A stretch of 64,000 nucleotides of DNA from Hyalella azteca (GCF_000764305.2 NW_025930751.1:1-64000); one strand, 5' to 3'; positions 45,356-59,500 are shown, numbered from the stretch's first letter. A program made the numbers and translations. Notes: generated from the letters alone by a model not told the origin.

Positions 45356-48334
45356 TTTTAGTAGGCATAGGGTCGGAACTTTCCGAGCCCATTTCTACGG
45401 CCCAATTTTACGGGAGCTTACAACAAACATGAACTTTACCAACATTTCGCTAGTGTTTCGCATGGTCAACCATGAGTGTTTCGGTTCTGCCAATTTTAGG
45501 AATGGCTCAAGATTCGGGCAATTCAACTTTGTTCACAAGTTTTGGGCAATAAAAGCCGAGATTCCTAGTAACAATAATTTTTTCTCAAACGAGTGACCAA
45601 ATTCGAATAACCTTCGTCCATGAATCTATATCGACACTTATGGTGTATTTTTGGTAGTATAAAGTCCTTGTATAAGATATAATTGATTTATTTCTACGCT
45701 ATGGAATATGGAAAACTGACATCATGATTTTAACCGGGAAAGGTCGAAGGGTTAGATTTTGCTCTAAGTTAAATTGATATTTCATACGAGATGTGAAAAA
45801 ATTATTCCGTATAAAATTCGCATTCAAGAAAATTTTAGAATAATTTTTCGAGTCACGATTTGTTCATTTATGTTTACATTTCTGTGAGAGAATTTCCATA
45901 ATTTAGATTCTGAAGGAGCTATTTCAGGAACATTGGTGTTCTGCCAAATCCGTTATTGTGATTTCTGTGTAGTTTGTGCCACTATTTGGTGGATTCGGCT
46001 GCTCAGTTGGACATCCCTTCTTGCCCATAGTAAATAATTCTAAGTTGTAAGTATGAAAAGGATTTTATCGCTTCTGTTGAAGTTCTTAATGTTGTAGATG
46101 TTTTTGAATTATACTAAAATGTGAGAAATTAACAACCTTTACAGTTTTTCTAGGTAACTCCAAGTGTTGATTCATTGAGTTTATTGTTAATAAATAATAA
46201 CAATTAACAAATGCCTGAACAACTTGAACTTGAAGTGTTGTTTTTTTTTTTTTTTTTTGGTTAGAGTTAGACACTTAGGTAGACTGGAAACTGGATCGTG
46301 TATCAGGTGTTATCAAAATAAATCAAATCAAATATTGTTGGTATTTGTTAATGCATGTTCTGTTTCAAAGGCAATTCAAACTAGGAAATGCCTTGCAGTC
46401 TTGGTAGGTACCTACTCTCAGTCTCAGTCTCAGTCTCTGTCCTCTGACTGGGTCTGGCCGTCTGGGACTCTGGGGACTGGGAATTGAGCTTCTGAACATT
46501 GAACAATTTTATGATGTGTCAGAATTCTGGCCAATATGAAATTTCAGATGGAATTTTCCCAACCCTGGGGCCAAAAAAGCTCATTTCACAAATTAGTATT
46601 GAAAATTGCAGAGAATTTTTTTTTGGTAACTTTCAGCTGTTTTAGTTTAGTTTTCATTATAGGAATTACAGAAAAGGCATAGGAATTGGGAAAATTATCC
46701 GCAAGCATACCAAATTGGAATGTTCAGGCTAGCAGCCACTATGCAGAGGGTGGATGCAGCGTCGCCAACATGGTGGCAGTTGGCAAAGCAGAGAGTTTTT
46801 TAGACTCTGCCTGACTGCCTCAAGTTCATTTTTGAGTCCTATAAGTAAACCATTTTTTCTAAATAGTTGGCTGAAGACTGAGAAATATATTAAATGCAAG
46901 AATTGCAATCTAAATGTGTCGGCAAGATCTTCTGAAGGCGAAAATTTTGCCGATAATGCGTCGCCGTAGGTCTTTAAATCTTCGTTCACTCTCTGCACAG
47001 TGGGCTAGCAGAACTGCAGAAGTGCCCTAAAATTGCAGGTAAAAACACTTGTATGAAATTTACATATGTAATTGTCTAAATTTGCAGCAAAACAAGACAT
47101 TTTTCAGGGGAGAAACTGGGAAAATGTCATAGGACTTTTCACTGAAGGTGTTAGCCTGTTAGGTAAAAGACCACAGGAACTGATAATATTGGCTTGATTC
47201 ACAGCCTTTTTGTCTGATTCAAGGTTAGCTTCTGCCCAATATTCCAGTTTGACAAGCAGTCAAGCACAGGTGTTTTTGTTTTATTCACTGGTACTTCATG
47301 TTTTAGTTTTACCAGTGTCTCTTCACTGTCTTCACTCTTCGCACATACTTTTTAGCAAATTTACATGGCTCATGGCTGCAGACCATTCTAGAAAATGTGG
47401 CTGAAATCACCCACGAGGCATAAGATGAAAATGCTTGTAATTATGGTAAATTTTACTTGTTTGTATAGTCCTTGACTCCTTGCCTAATTTCTTTCATAAA
47501 TTCTTTTGTTAATATTTCCCCAAAATTTTTAAAATTCCTGCCTGAATAGGCTGAAAAATTACAATGAAATTTTAGTGAATTAAAAATCTAAGGCATTTAT
47601 ATTTGTTTGAATAAACATTATGCATTTTGCAAGTACATCACTACAAGGAAAATTTTCAACTTTTTTCTGTACTATCCAATAGCTAAAATGTACTACACTA
47701 CCTGTAAATGTATATTTTTGTTGCAATTTATAATGTAAAAGAGAATATTTGGTCGAAAACCAAGTAGAAGATTTGGCCTTGCAAAAAGTATGCTATTTAA
47801 AAATTTTCTCAGATGGTAGGAAAATAGATAGTTTGAAAAATTAACCTAGCACTTGGACCCAGCATGAAAAGTGACTTATGAAGGACGCATTTGCCAAGCT
47901 AAATATTTTATTTATTGCTTTATCTCAGATGGAAATTAAGCCTATGATAATATACTATTCTTTTTGTTTTTGTCAAAGATAAATTATATCTTTACTGCTA
48001 ACTGACTAGTCTGACACAACTGCAACCATGAGTATATACATTAACAAAAACATTTATTGTGAAAGTAATTTTGTCATATTGTTTCTGAACTGCTACATTG
48101 CAAATTTTCTCCGGACAACATTTTCCATGATGCAATATTTCCAATGTAGCCAGAATAGGTACATGACTTGAAGCCATGAGGAATTAGATTTACTCGAAGT
48201 ATGGTATTTTGGATTCCAGAGAGCATTCAACTTCACACATAGCTCACCTGCATCACACAGCCTTCACTCCATTTCCCCACAGCGTTTACCCACACCACAC
48301 AGCAGCCAAGACACTCTTGTAGCGCACAATGCTT
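45356..48334. other. Intergenic stretch with simple repeats only
   Basis: Contains a run of 18 T at 46241-46258 and a short TCTCAG/TCTCTG repeat at about 46418-46445. The ORFs at 46224-46487 + and 46729-46998 - show no recognised domain. No gene called. Confidence 0.45.
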
Positions 48335-48739
48335 AGTCACACCACACAACACTCAATCTGCACCACAAAACACACACCTGCACCACACAACACTCACCTG
48401 CACCACACAACACTCACCTGCACCACACAACGCTCACCTGCACCACACAACACTCACCTGCACCACACAACACTCAATCTGCACCACACAACACTCACCT
48501 GCACCACACAACGTTCGACTGCACTACACAACACTCACCTGCACCACACAACACTCACCTGCACCACACAACACTAACCTGCACCACACAGTGCTCAACT
48601 GCACTACACAACACTCACCTGCACCACACAACACTCACCTGCACCACACAACACTCACCTGCACCACACAGTGCTCAACTGCACCACACAACACTCACCT
48701 GCACCACACAACACTCACCTGCACCACACAACACTCACC
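48335..48739. repeat. 20-bp minisatellite, about 20 units, cut by an assembly gap
   Basis: Consensus unit CACCACACAACACTCACCTG. Variants include CAATCTG, GCTCAACTG and CGTTCGACTG endings. Because 20 is not a multiple of three and the unit has no plus-strand stop, all three plus frames stay open and read a His/Thr-rich 20-residue period; this explains the long ORFs here. On the minus strand most units read CAGGTGAGTG, a perfect 5' splice-site consensus. The array runs into the N gap, so its length is unknown. Confidence 0.95.
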
Positions 48740-49029
48740 NNNNNNNNNNNNNNNNNNNNNNNNNNNNNNNNNNNNNNNNNNNNNNNNNNNNNNNNNNNNN
48801 NNNNNNNNNNNNNNNNNNNNNNNNNNNNNNNNNNNNNNNNNNNNNNNNNNNNNNNNNNNNNNNNNNNNNNNNNNNNNNNNNNNNNNNNNNNNNNNNNNNN
48901 NNNNNNNNNNNNNNNNNNNNNNNNNNNNNNNNNNNNNNNNNNNNNNNNNNNNNNNNNNNNNNNNNNNNNNNNNNNNNNNNNNNNNNNNNNNNNNNNNNNN
49001 NNNNNNNNNNNNNNNNNNNNNNNNNNNNN
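48740..49029. other. Assembly gap of 290 N
   Basis: A run of 290 undetermined bases between two different minisatellites. The gap probably hides the rest of one or both arrays and the junction between them. The stated length is a scaffolder's estimate. Confidence 1.
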
Positions 49030-49225
49030 ACTCTAGGTGCTCCCACTCTGCCCAGCACACCTCCTCAGCACTCTAGGTGCTCCCACTCTGCCCAGCACAC
49101 CTCCTCAGCACTCTAGGTGCCCCCACTCTGCCCAGCACACCTCCTCAGCACACTAGGTGCTCCCACTCTGCCCAGCACACCCCCTCAGCACTCTAGGTGC
49201 TCCCACTCTGCCCAGCACACTAGGT
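49030..49225. repeat. 40-bp minisatellite, about five units
   Basis: Unit ACTCTAGGTGCTCCCACTCT then GCCCAGCACACCTCCTCAGC, repeated at 49030, 49070, 49110, 49150 and 49190 with one or two substitutions; the last is partial. It differs from the 20-bp unit on the other side of the gap. Confidence 0.95.
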
Positions 49226-50085
49226 GCCCCCCAGCATTCCTACAGAGGTTGGCACCGTGTAAGCAAAGGCGTCAGTGCCACACGGACGGCGTCAGTGCCA
49301 GCCAGACTTGGTCGTCGCTAGCTAACCTGTGGTCACATACCAACGACTAGCGGCTGCACGCCTGACGAAATAATTCAGTTTATTGTCGTGTATTTAGGCT
49401 TTATTTTGTGATAATTGTGTGAAACGGGTTGCGGCGTGAAATTACTTTTTTGCAGAAAATCAGAGTTTTGCATACATTATCACGGTGTGAATTGTTCTAG
49501 CCCAAGTTTCGCATTGTTTGGTTCCGAGACCGAAAATCGTGTACGCAAATTGTTGTTTCTTTGAGTTCTGCCTCTATTACCTTAACATTTGCGAAGTGAT
49601 GAAAGTGTCATTCTTCAATAAAATACTACTGTTTATCGCGAATGCATTCATGACTAATATCTTCAACTCTGCTCGAAAGACCAATTTCTTTCTTCTGAAT
49701 TTTCGCACGTTGACATTTAGCTTCCCAAATAAATCATCACTTTTATGACAAAATTTGCATGTTGAAAGCAGTTTCTCCTGTAGGATGAAGTTCCACAGCT
49801 TTTGAATGCGTGTAATAATTGTTTTTGGCATTACTTGTATAGTGTATCAGTAAGCAATTGTTTGTTCAATAACGTCGTTACGAATCGGTAAATATATGTC
49901 TAGTATTGTCTAATTTTTATGATACTGATAGGTTTTGATTTTATCTCAGGGAGATTTTGCTTTTATCTCAGGGTTGTTTCTCCTCTCTAGTTTTCACGTT
50001 AGGTTTGTTCCGTTGATCTCGACGAAATTGATACTGATGTTCATTTCCCTGCAGTCGTTTAGGTTGTAAATTGTAGCCCTTCACC
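49226..50085 (+). other. Probable 5' region of the phosphatase gene
   Basis: No ORF of interest. TTTCCCTGCAG at 50044-50054 could be the acceptor of a 5' UTR exon that starts at 50055 and contains the phosphatase start codon, so the promoter may lie well upstream, possibly near the GC-rich stretch at 49226-49350. No TATA/Inr pair could be assigned. Confidence 0.35.
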
Positions 50086-53000
50086 ATGGAGAAAATGTAT
50101 AAAGATATTCTGATTGTTCGATGCCGCCCTTCAAGTGAGTTGAGTGACCATAGCTAGTTTGTGTATTACAAATAAATAAATTACAAAAATTAATACAAAT
50201 AAATAATTAAATAAATTATTGGTGTAAATAAACTCTTTCGTTTCCTATGTTGGCTTTTCTATTTTTACATCTATTTTAGTATTTTCTCTTTGTTCAAACT
50301 ATTTATTTCAACCGATGTTATTATTCTTCTTGTATTTGTAACCCTGATTTCAGTCGACGAAAGTTATTCAGTCAAATTATTTGCATTTACCGATATTAGA
50401 ATGTTTTCATTTGAGAATGGTTTCATTGAATTCCGCTCCTTGATTATATAGGTACATAACTCGTGTTAGTCCTTCACCCTATAATTCACACATAATTGGG
50501 AAAACTCTCGATTTCAGGAAAATTCATGACCTAACATCCTGAAACATATGATAATTTTGACCGTGACTTAATTTATTTATATATCATCTGAGAGGTTATT
50601 CTTATTCGTAAATACTGCGTTCGAGAATGTTATTGCATATTATTTTTTCTCGCTTGCGCTCGCTGTTTTTCAGTAATGCTAACATTTCCCAACATTATCG
50701 GCTACAGCTCGTTCGTTATACTGCTTGATTATCTTACAAATTGGGCTGATTAATCATTGTCTCCAATAGCCGCTTATAATAAATGCGTAACCAATCCTCA
50801 TGCTCTAAATTATGCTACTCCATGATTTTTTCATATTATTTTAATTGGACTGCATTGGTTTACATTATTTTATAATAGATGATCGGTGTAAATACTTGGC
50901 AATCTTCAACTAGAAATTACATCTTCATTTGAATCGGTACTTTCTTCGTTATTCTGCCAAGAATTTAACTGGCCAGTAATGACCAGGTATGCGTTAGTTG
51001 ACGATCGAGCTTCAATTGTTCGCTCTGATGCCTCACCATTATTAGTAACTAATTCTAATTATAATATTAATTTCATTGTTTACGATTGATTTTGCCCAGA
51101 AAAATTATATGACTGATTACCTACATTAAACTATTGAAATTTGTTACTTGTTGCTAACTAGACGTGTTACCATGTGTGTTGAGTAGGCAGGGACAGCAGT
51201 GCGGATCGGCAGCGCAGTGTAACAGGCAGCCCACAAAACGGATTCTACTCTGGACTCAACGGCCTGTCAAAAACTGCAAGCAACAAAATCAACGACACAT
51301 TTCCCAAGGCTTACAACCACGTTTCCCGATTGGACGCTGGGACTGTCAATGATGGTCATAAGTCCTCACATCGAAATTTGAGCAACGACAGCTCATCGTC
51401 AAATCAACAAACCTACAATAACACCAGCCGGCTTGTTGTTTCGAACGGGTTTAGTAACGGTCATGATGTAGCGACCATTCGCAACAGCAGACTTGACCAG
51501 AATTGTAACCTGGTGCCTCGTAAAAAATCGGCTCCTGGCATTGCCATCACTGCCGGGGGCTTCCACTTTGACGGTCACGTTCCACGAGACGATTATCTCC
51601 CGCAGTATTTGAAGCTCCTGCAGTGTAATAACGCCCGTTCCAACGAAACTGTTGATGCCATCAAATCTGTACCAGTGAGTCCTTTTGCTGCTCGTAGATG
51701 GACTAGCATTCAAAGCGGACAGCCGCCTCCCAATAATCTTAATTTGCGACGTGGCCGTGCGTCTGTGACAGTCCTTACCGACGAGTCGCCGCGTTCCAGC
51801 GCCGACAGATGCCTCTGGTCACCCAGTGACGACAAGTTCCTCAAACATCCTCTTTCGAAAATATCGGTCATCAACGCCGGGCTATCACTTGCCGAGCACC
51901 CTGATCCCAGTTCATCCCTCATCAACTCGGCAGCTGCCGCTGGCTCCGCGGCTGGTTTTGCTGCTGCTTCAGCCGCTCTTAACACTTCGTCTGTAACTGC
52001 TTCACCTTTCGATCACTGGTCACACGTGCCCCGTTCCCCTGTCGCCGAGCGGCGCCGGTCCAAAATAGGCAACAAAAACTCCAGAAAATCGGGAGCGGGC
52101 GTTACCGCTACCGGTTCCAGTCCTTTGTTTTCAAACGGCGCCATGAGCGGCACCGAGAAAGCCAAATCCGAAGTGAGCGTCAGGGACCTCACGATCATGC
52201 TGCAGAGCGTGAAACCCGACGTAGGGCCGTTACCAGGTCACGAGATGGACCGAACTCCTCGCTACCTTGCCGGTGTCTGCATGGACGAGTGCTACCCGGG
52301 CCTTTATATAGGCGACATGTGAGTACCCCTTGATAAAATGCATTGAATGATCTATATTTTTCATTACTGAACCTGGAAATGATAATCCAATATTTATTTA
52401 TTATGTATAATTTCTATCTGGCGAGATAATGACTACCTACTCAATTTCATATTTTATAGTTATTCTCGACTCAAGAGCGTGCATTTCTCGTTAATTTCCA
52501 GAGGAGCAGCAAAAGACCGCGCGTATTTACAAAGAGTGGGCATAACCCACGTGCTCAACACGGCTGAGGGCAAGAAGATGTGCACCGTGGACACCAACGC
52601 CGAGTATTATAAAGAAGTCAACATCAAGTACCTGGGCCTGGAACTGCTCGACATCCCCTCTGCCAACATCTCGCAGTTCTTCGAGCAGGGCGCTCAGTTC
52701 ATCGATGACTGCCTCAGTAGTGGAGGTGAGGCTATCAATTGAAGTGATAGCAGTAGAGTTTAAAATATGTTAGCTTGAAGAATTGTTCTTTAATGAAGTA
52801 CTTTTGATAGTGTTTAGGTCTAATCCTGCATTTAGAATACAGTGAAGGAAATGAAATTAGACACGGCAAAGTCGTGCGCGCTTTTGTCAGCCTGGTAAAA
52901 TTTACTGTGTAACTCACATTTGCTATGCGCCTTGTTAGTTGATCTCGACCTTAGATGTAGAAGATGGAATATATATTTTGCTATATAATAATACATAAGG

Positions 53001-53370
53001 GTGGTGCAATGCTCTAGCTAAAATGTGGACCAACGACAAAATTTTTTTTTCACTGATGCAGGCTCAGAGCTGACGCACCTATTGACTCGCTTTGCTCAAT
53101 CAATATCTGTTAATCGTGTAAATACTACTAACTTTAGAATGTTTGTTGATGGCTACAGGCAAAGTGCTGGTGCACTGCTTCATGGGCATCAGTCGCTCCT
53201 CGACAATAGCGGCGGCGTTTCTGATGCTGAGGCGCAACATGGGCGTCATGGAGGCACTCACGACACTCAGACGTCGCCGCTCCATCTACCCCAACGATGG
53301 TTTCCTTCACCAACTCGTGCAGCTCGACAGCAGACTTGCCAAACAAAGAAAGGCTACGCCAAAGCCGTGA
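50086..53370 (+). CDS. Dual-specificity phosphatase, VHR/DUSP3-like, with long N-terminal extension (4 exons)
   Basis: Exons 50086-50134, 51187-52318, 52502-52725 and 53159-53370 join in phases 1, 2, 1 to 538 aa. The start is an ideal CACCATGG. The last 160 or so residues are an atypical DUSP domain of VHR type: TPRYLAGVCMDECYPGLYIG, LQRVGITHVLNTAEG, the general acid Asp 444 in LELLDIPSANIS, the P-loop HCFMGISRS with Cys 475 and Arg 481, then the PNDGFL.QL..LD.RLAK ending shared with DUSP3. All catalytic residues are present, so it should dephosphorylate phospho-Tyr and phospho-Ser/Thr, classically on MAP kinases for this family. The first 375 residues (mostly the 1.1-kb second exon) are Ser/Asn-rich with an Ala-rich run (SAAAAGSAAGFAAASAAL) and basic patches and look disordered; human DUSP3 is only about 185 aa. 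Ortholog assignment within the DUSP3/13/26 group is not certain. Confidence 0.93.
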
Positions 53371-53554
53371 AAACTTGACAAGTCATTGTTAATTTTCGCA
53401 ACGCAATAGCACACTGCCAAAACGCAGTAAAATGTCGTTCAAATTTAACGAAACGTGCAACTTTTGATTGTTTATTTTTATGTGAAATATGAATGGCGCC
53501 AGGGACCCGATAAGTTCTTGAGACTGAACATAAGATTTCCTTGAAGCCTTGAGC

Positions 53555-53560
53555 AATAAA
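53555..53560 (+). terminator. Putative polyadenylation signal of the phosphatase gene
   Basis: AATAAA about 185 bases after the stop codon, the first canonical hexamer downstream. Cleavage site not determined. Confidence 0.5.
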
Positions 53561-56500
53561 AACGACAAAAACTATACAGCATCAAGTTCTTATTTGAACG
53601 TCAAATGCCCTAGAGACTAAGTAACCTCACCAAAGCCTTAAAAGTGTGACTAGTTCTTAGTACTAAGGTTTGTACGCATCCGCAAGCGACCTATTTATTA
53701 ATTCGTCATTTTTATGCTCTTTGCTTGTTAATTAAGCTTTGCGGGAATTATACATTCGCGTTCTTATCTTTAGGTATGAGTTGTGCCATTTCTAGAAGAT
53801 AAAATGTATTGCAGACCGTATAGAGCGTTGCTTTTGTAGGAATGCTTACAGTCGAAGAATGCAAATAGACGTTGTTGCTGAATACTGTGTCTGTGGTGAA
53901 CTGGTCTAAAGGTTCAATATTGATATTCAAATTATAAGCGACAGAAATTCAATATTTTCTCGTGTTTTTTGTCTGGCTATTTTGTTCCGTGTATTTGTTT
54001 CTCTTATTCTCTTACTTTATATTATATATCAAGTATTCTCGGTATTTGGTGAAAGTGTGACTGCAATGCTGCCTAATGTCCAAGTTTTGAAGCAGTAGTG
54101 GTGCAGCAGTGAGCCGAAATCTATAACAGAACTGGGGTAAAGACTGGAATCTATTAATCTCTGGGAATAGGTTTTCAAGTTACTACAATAAAGTTAAAAG
54201 TTAAATAAAATAAAGTAAAAACTTTGTACTCAGCAGATTTTACCTTATTAGCTAAATTTAATCGTAATTTGTACGGTTTCGATCCCGGTTGAGTGGAGAT
54301 TCCTTGCACTCGATGATGCATGGGATGCGCAGCGATGCATTGAATTACATCAGTACAATTTAATATATACGTGGTTCCATCAATAGGTCAATTAGATGAA
54401 CCAAGAACACCTGCGATTTTCATGTAACAGCCTTGAATATTTCAAGGAGGTTGAGATGTTGAAACTTTGATGCGTTCTTGCTGAGCATGAACTTGATGTT
54501 CACTTCGAGGTCCTTATTTCGGCCGTTGATCTCCGCTGTTAAATGTTACAGTACCCGAGTTCGTTATCACTCTGTAGTGTGTTGGTATTTGAATTTCAAT
54601 CCTAATCATGAATGCGATAATTTGCCCAACTTTTATCGGGTATACCTGGTGTAGTGAACCGAGCACTGATATGTTTTGAACAATTAGGCATGCACGCTTA
54701 GAATACGGTTGATTACACTTTACATTTGTCACATCTGGTGCTGACATGTATGGACTATGTCATTTTAATCATCACGTCTCCCCCTTTATAACTTTTATTG
54801 TAAGAAATGTGTGCGTGTTTTTTTTCTGTTTCGCGGAAGCCTCTGATGCACGCATGTTATTCGTCGCAATTTTAATTCAAGTTCTAGTCGCGAAGTTTGT
54901 TCAAGAGATATAAGAGATTTAGAATATTTTACTTCCCATTGTTTGCGGAAATGAGCCCGCCGGGTGCTGAAATTATTTTGATGACGGTACGAGTTTTTCA
55001 GAGTCAACATCTAATGAATTTCTCTGAAAGGCCGTTCTGAAGGTACCGTTGATTTTATACAACTTTTCTGCAATAGCTTCATGATGATGAACGATGAAAT
55101 TTGTGGTACTCGTTGTAGCTGGTTAAGACAAAACACCTGCAATCTTAGAACGAGGAACATCAATCGGGCAAAATTTGTATTTGGACTTCGTCTTATGTGC
55201 CCTGCAAGCGGCGCTCACGAACTTTCTCTTTATTGCTGCAGTAGCATTAATATTTCTGCCAGCAATTATCGCTGTCCTATGCAATGATTTATGATTTAGT
55301 ATATGAAGACTGCTTATTGTTAATGGAACCAAAATAATAATTCGGTACCGTTTTGTTATTGCAGTTAACAGTTCGTTATCTACGCTTTTATTCTAAGGTA
55401 GCCTCGTTTTATTCTCAAAATTTTTATAGAGTATTTATGCTTCCAGCTTAATTTTTAACCTTAATAAAGTTTTTATGTAATTTTTTAATTGATAATTCAA
55501 GCGGGAACTTGTATTTGGGTACTAATCCTACTTGAGGAATTTCTGCTCTTGTAGAGTAGGTAAATATTTTATATTCAGCTTTAGTGTGTCGCAGTGATAA
55601 TTTATGCTCGTGTGTCTTTGTTTAAACAATTAATATTTAGTCGATGTTGAGTCCATCTGTGCCCCAGACGTGTGTGTTTTCTGGTCTGTTAATGAAAATA
55701 GCTCTAAGCAAACTTTAGAAGCTTGTAACAGCTTCTTATTCAACCTGTTACGTTATATTGTTCTGGTTTAAATTACCGCTGCACCTAAACGGTCTTCAGT
55801 AGGTAACAATTCAGGGAAGAACGTATTTGTTTTACCCTATTTACAGTATCTTAAACTTGCACGACCATTTCTTACCAGGGGCTATCAATCGATGCAATAA
55901 TTCTCTGCTCTTTTATCATGTATTATGCAGTGCAATCCTAAGCCAATGCAATCCTGCCCCCAGGATGGGAGTTGATATGTGTTTGATTTGTCTCGACCAC
56001 ATTTCCTTGCTGCTGATATCATGTAGTAGGCTTAGTGATGCTGCTATTATGTTTACGATCTACTATTCCAACAGAGATATATTTTTTCGCCTTGTATCAA
56101 TATATACCCTCACCCTGACGTCCTGCTAGTTCATTGCCCCTCGTTGTTCATCGTCTCCTATTGTAACTTATATTGTGATGTTCCTAAGTTTAGAAGACAG
56201 AAATCTCGAAATTCGGACCTGAATTTACTGCCTATCATTGCCGTTTTAGTGAATTCCTCTCATGGCGAGGTTTGTAAAAATCCCTATATATGACTACACT
56301 TTTACACAAACGAACATTAGTTTAATGTAATTATTACGATAAACATTATTATAATATAAAATTATTACGATAAACGTGACCTAGATCGTGTGCTGTTGGC
56401 GTTGGGCATTAATGAAATGAGGCGTTGGGGGGCCACGAAAAATATTAGAGCTTAAATTGATTGCGTACTTGCAATAGACCAGAGGTAATCGATTCCTAAT

Positions 56501-59500
56501 TAAACAAATGGAAACTTGGTAAATTCCAGAAATTTTGACAAATTCTAGACAGATTTCGACTTATTTAATTAATGATGATCATGCATAAAAAGAATATGAA
56601 ACTATTGGAATTGGATTGCTTAACGAATTGCTATTTTATTTAACCCTTCAAACGCAGTGCGTGTACCTGAGTGGAGAGATGCGCATGTTATCAGTTGTGA
56701 GTTAGGCATGATTTCCATAACCATGTGATGAATGAAAAATTTTCAAAATAACGAAAAGTTCAAATATACTAAGGTTTCATGGTATATATAGACGTTTACT
56801 TTTTATTATTTTTCGTCACTTGTCTTACTCAACCCTTGACTCTTTATTTCTCTTCTACTGCTTCCATATTCTCATTTTCTTCACCTTCAATTCTTGACTA
56901 TTTCTCCTAAGTTTCTTTTTAATTTTACTCGTGCTTCCCCACGTGTTTAATAATTCCCTTTGTTGACGTGGCCCTGTCTCCCGCCATCTTCCCCAGAGGG
57001 GCGCTTGCGGCTGCCAAAAATGTTCATTGCCGCTGATTGCTCGGGTATTCTGGTAATGTGATACTTTTTGCCAGCAAATTTGTTCGTCAATCGGCAATTT
57101 ATCGTGATCCCGGCAACTGCATGAGTCTGTCATTGTTTTCATCATTTTTTTCTATTTTCAGTTTGCGCACACGTTTTTGGTTACCTGTGCTAATTTTTTC
57201 AGCTAATTTTTGATCGCGATTTAATGCTGAAAGTTATGTAGAGTAAGTATATGAAATGAAGAAAAAGCGAAAAATTATTTACCCTTACGAATATATCACA
57301 CTTTCCCTTGCACTCGTTTTCAATTCGGAAAAGTGTCGGAAACATTCTTTAGAGACGTTAGATATTTTATCTATGACCCCTTGAGATTTAGTAACGATTC
57401 AATGACTAGTTGTGGAACCGAAAACTTCGTTGCAATCCTCAGCGCCGGCTATCAAGTGAACGCAGCTTCGCGCTCGGTAACTTAATCTGAGGAAGTTGTC
57501 AGCGAGCCTAATGCTAAGTACTTAGATCACGTTGCGCACTCGCGAATCCTTCAGTTGTTTGAAATGAAACCTGTAAAGGGTTCAGTCAGAACGGCGCACT
57601 GTGACAATGTTACGGTTCCACATTTCTTACATTTTGAATACACCAAATAATATCACCATAAAGAGGTATAAAGATGTAAAGTAATGTATTAACAAACGTT
57701 TATTCTTCCTGTAGTGAGGCATTGTGCCGTAGTGACTTGCAGACCCACGCACCGACACATTCTTGCCGCGTCAAGACGACTGCTTGCAGCCACACGTTTT
57801 ATTTATCCAACATTTTCAGCTGCAGTATTGGATCTTTCATAGCTAAATAGCTGAAGCGCTAGTAAACATGTGGCCACTAAACTAACTAACTAACTTGGAT
57901 CTTTCAATGCGTTTATTACTTTATTTGTCAATGCTTATCATGAGATCTTGCTTTAATATTAGCAGATTGTGAGTAGCTGCCGATTCTGTGAATGCAATGC
58001 GGACGAGTTATGAAAAGGGCTCAGGTTATAATTCATATTCTTTTTTATTCTAATTAAAGTTGTACTCTACGATAGCGATACGCTTCACGATATGTACTCC
58101 AATTCTTAATTTTCGTTCATTGTTTTAAAAATTAAATTTTACGCATTAAAATAGCTTTCTGACTCGAAATTTTCTCCGACCCGCCAAAAAGTGGAACACA
58201 GACCAATGTATAGAAGTATATATGCCATTTTCCGACACAAAAAGGAACCTTTGCTATACCCTGTCATTCGGTTGAGGATTCACGGGAAAATATTACTTTT
58301 TGTTCACTTGAAGCGAACATTCTTTTAACGTAATTTTTTGTGCTCCGAGATCGACAGCTGAATAATGTTAGGTAAAAAGAGACCGATTGATGGTACGCAG
58401 GTAGTAAAACACCAAGTTCTGTGTACCCTCGATTCTCATCGTCCATTCATTTATGTTAACTTCAAAGCTTACTACGTAAGAATCAAGCTCCATGTACACA
58501 CCTCGGTAGTAAGAATTTCGACGGTCTTTATAAATTTTTCTGGTATGTCAAGCATGGATCGGACCAACCGGACAAAAAATCACGCATGCAAAATCGCCTA
58601 TTGTATGTACATTGTCCACCGGATGTAGCCTACATACCGGTTGTGTTCTAGATATAGAAAATTAATATTTTCAAGCGGTTTACAATAGATTAGGTTTCTA
58701 TACTAATTTTTTCTTACTGTGATGAAACAAACCATGAAAATAATGAAATCATGCAGTAAGAATGCAAAAAGAAATAGAATTCAATCTTCACTACTACTGC
58801 TCAGTTGGCGTCAATTCTGCTGACATGTAACATTTGAGCGCTTACTTCAACAATGGATTTCATTTCTCCGCTGTATTTATCAAAAATTTGCACTGTATTT
58901 CTATTTTAATCTCCACCCTATTATTGCGCCATTTCCCTAATCGTTATCTGCCAAGATTTACAATCACGTTATTTTCAGAACATTCATGCCTAGCGAAGTA
59001 TAAACTTCTCGAAATTATAGATATTTTTCAGTACCTGCGTTGCCTGCAGAAGAACATATTCGGTCAACTGGGATGCGGAAAGCTCAATTGATTGCCGGAA
59101 GCGTGTGCGAGAGCTGCCAAGTACTGGCGGTAAAATGTTCGCCGTCTCCTCCAACTTACCAACTATGAATAGCCTGCAGCGAGCTGTGCTGGCGACCGCG
59201 CTATGTGCATGATGAGCTTGAAGCTTCTTGCATCGCTACATTTGAAATCATTTCTGTCAGTATAAACTCGCAAAGATTTCGTCTATTCGCCTGTTTGCTT
59301 AAAATTTGAATAATATCGTTCGGGATTTGTAATCAAAACCCCTTTGTTGGCATAGGCTACTTCGTAATCGACATTATTATTCTGAATTACACCCAATGAC
59401 GTGGCCAGACGTCTGAAATACCTTGATATGTCAGGATACCTTCTCCTGAAGTCGGCTTCAATTCATATGTGCACAATTTAAGCCCTTAATTGGGGAAAAA

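Noticed and set aside
48329..49076. Long His/Thr-rich ORFs running across the N gap
   Set aside because: They are produced by a 20-bp minisatellite without plus-strand stops plus undetermined bases; all three frames are open, so there is no evidence of coding.
51399..52198. Minus-strand ORFs under the phosphatase exon
   Set aside because: Shadows of the long, GC-rich coding exon on the plus strand.
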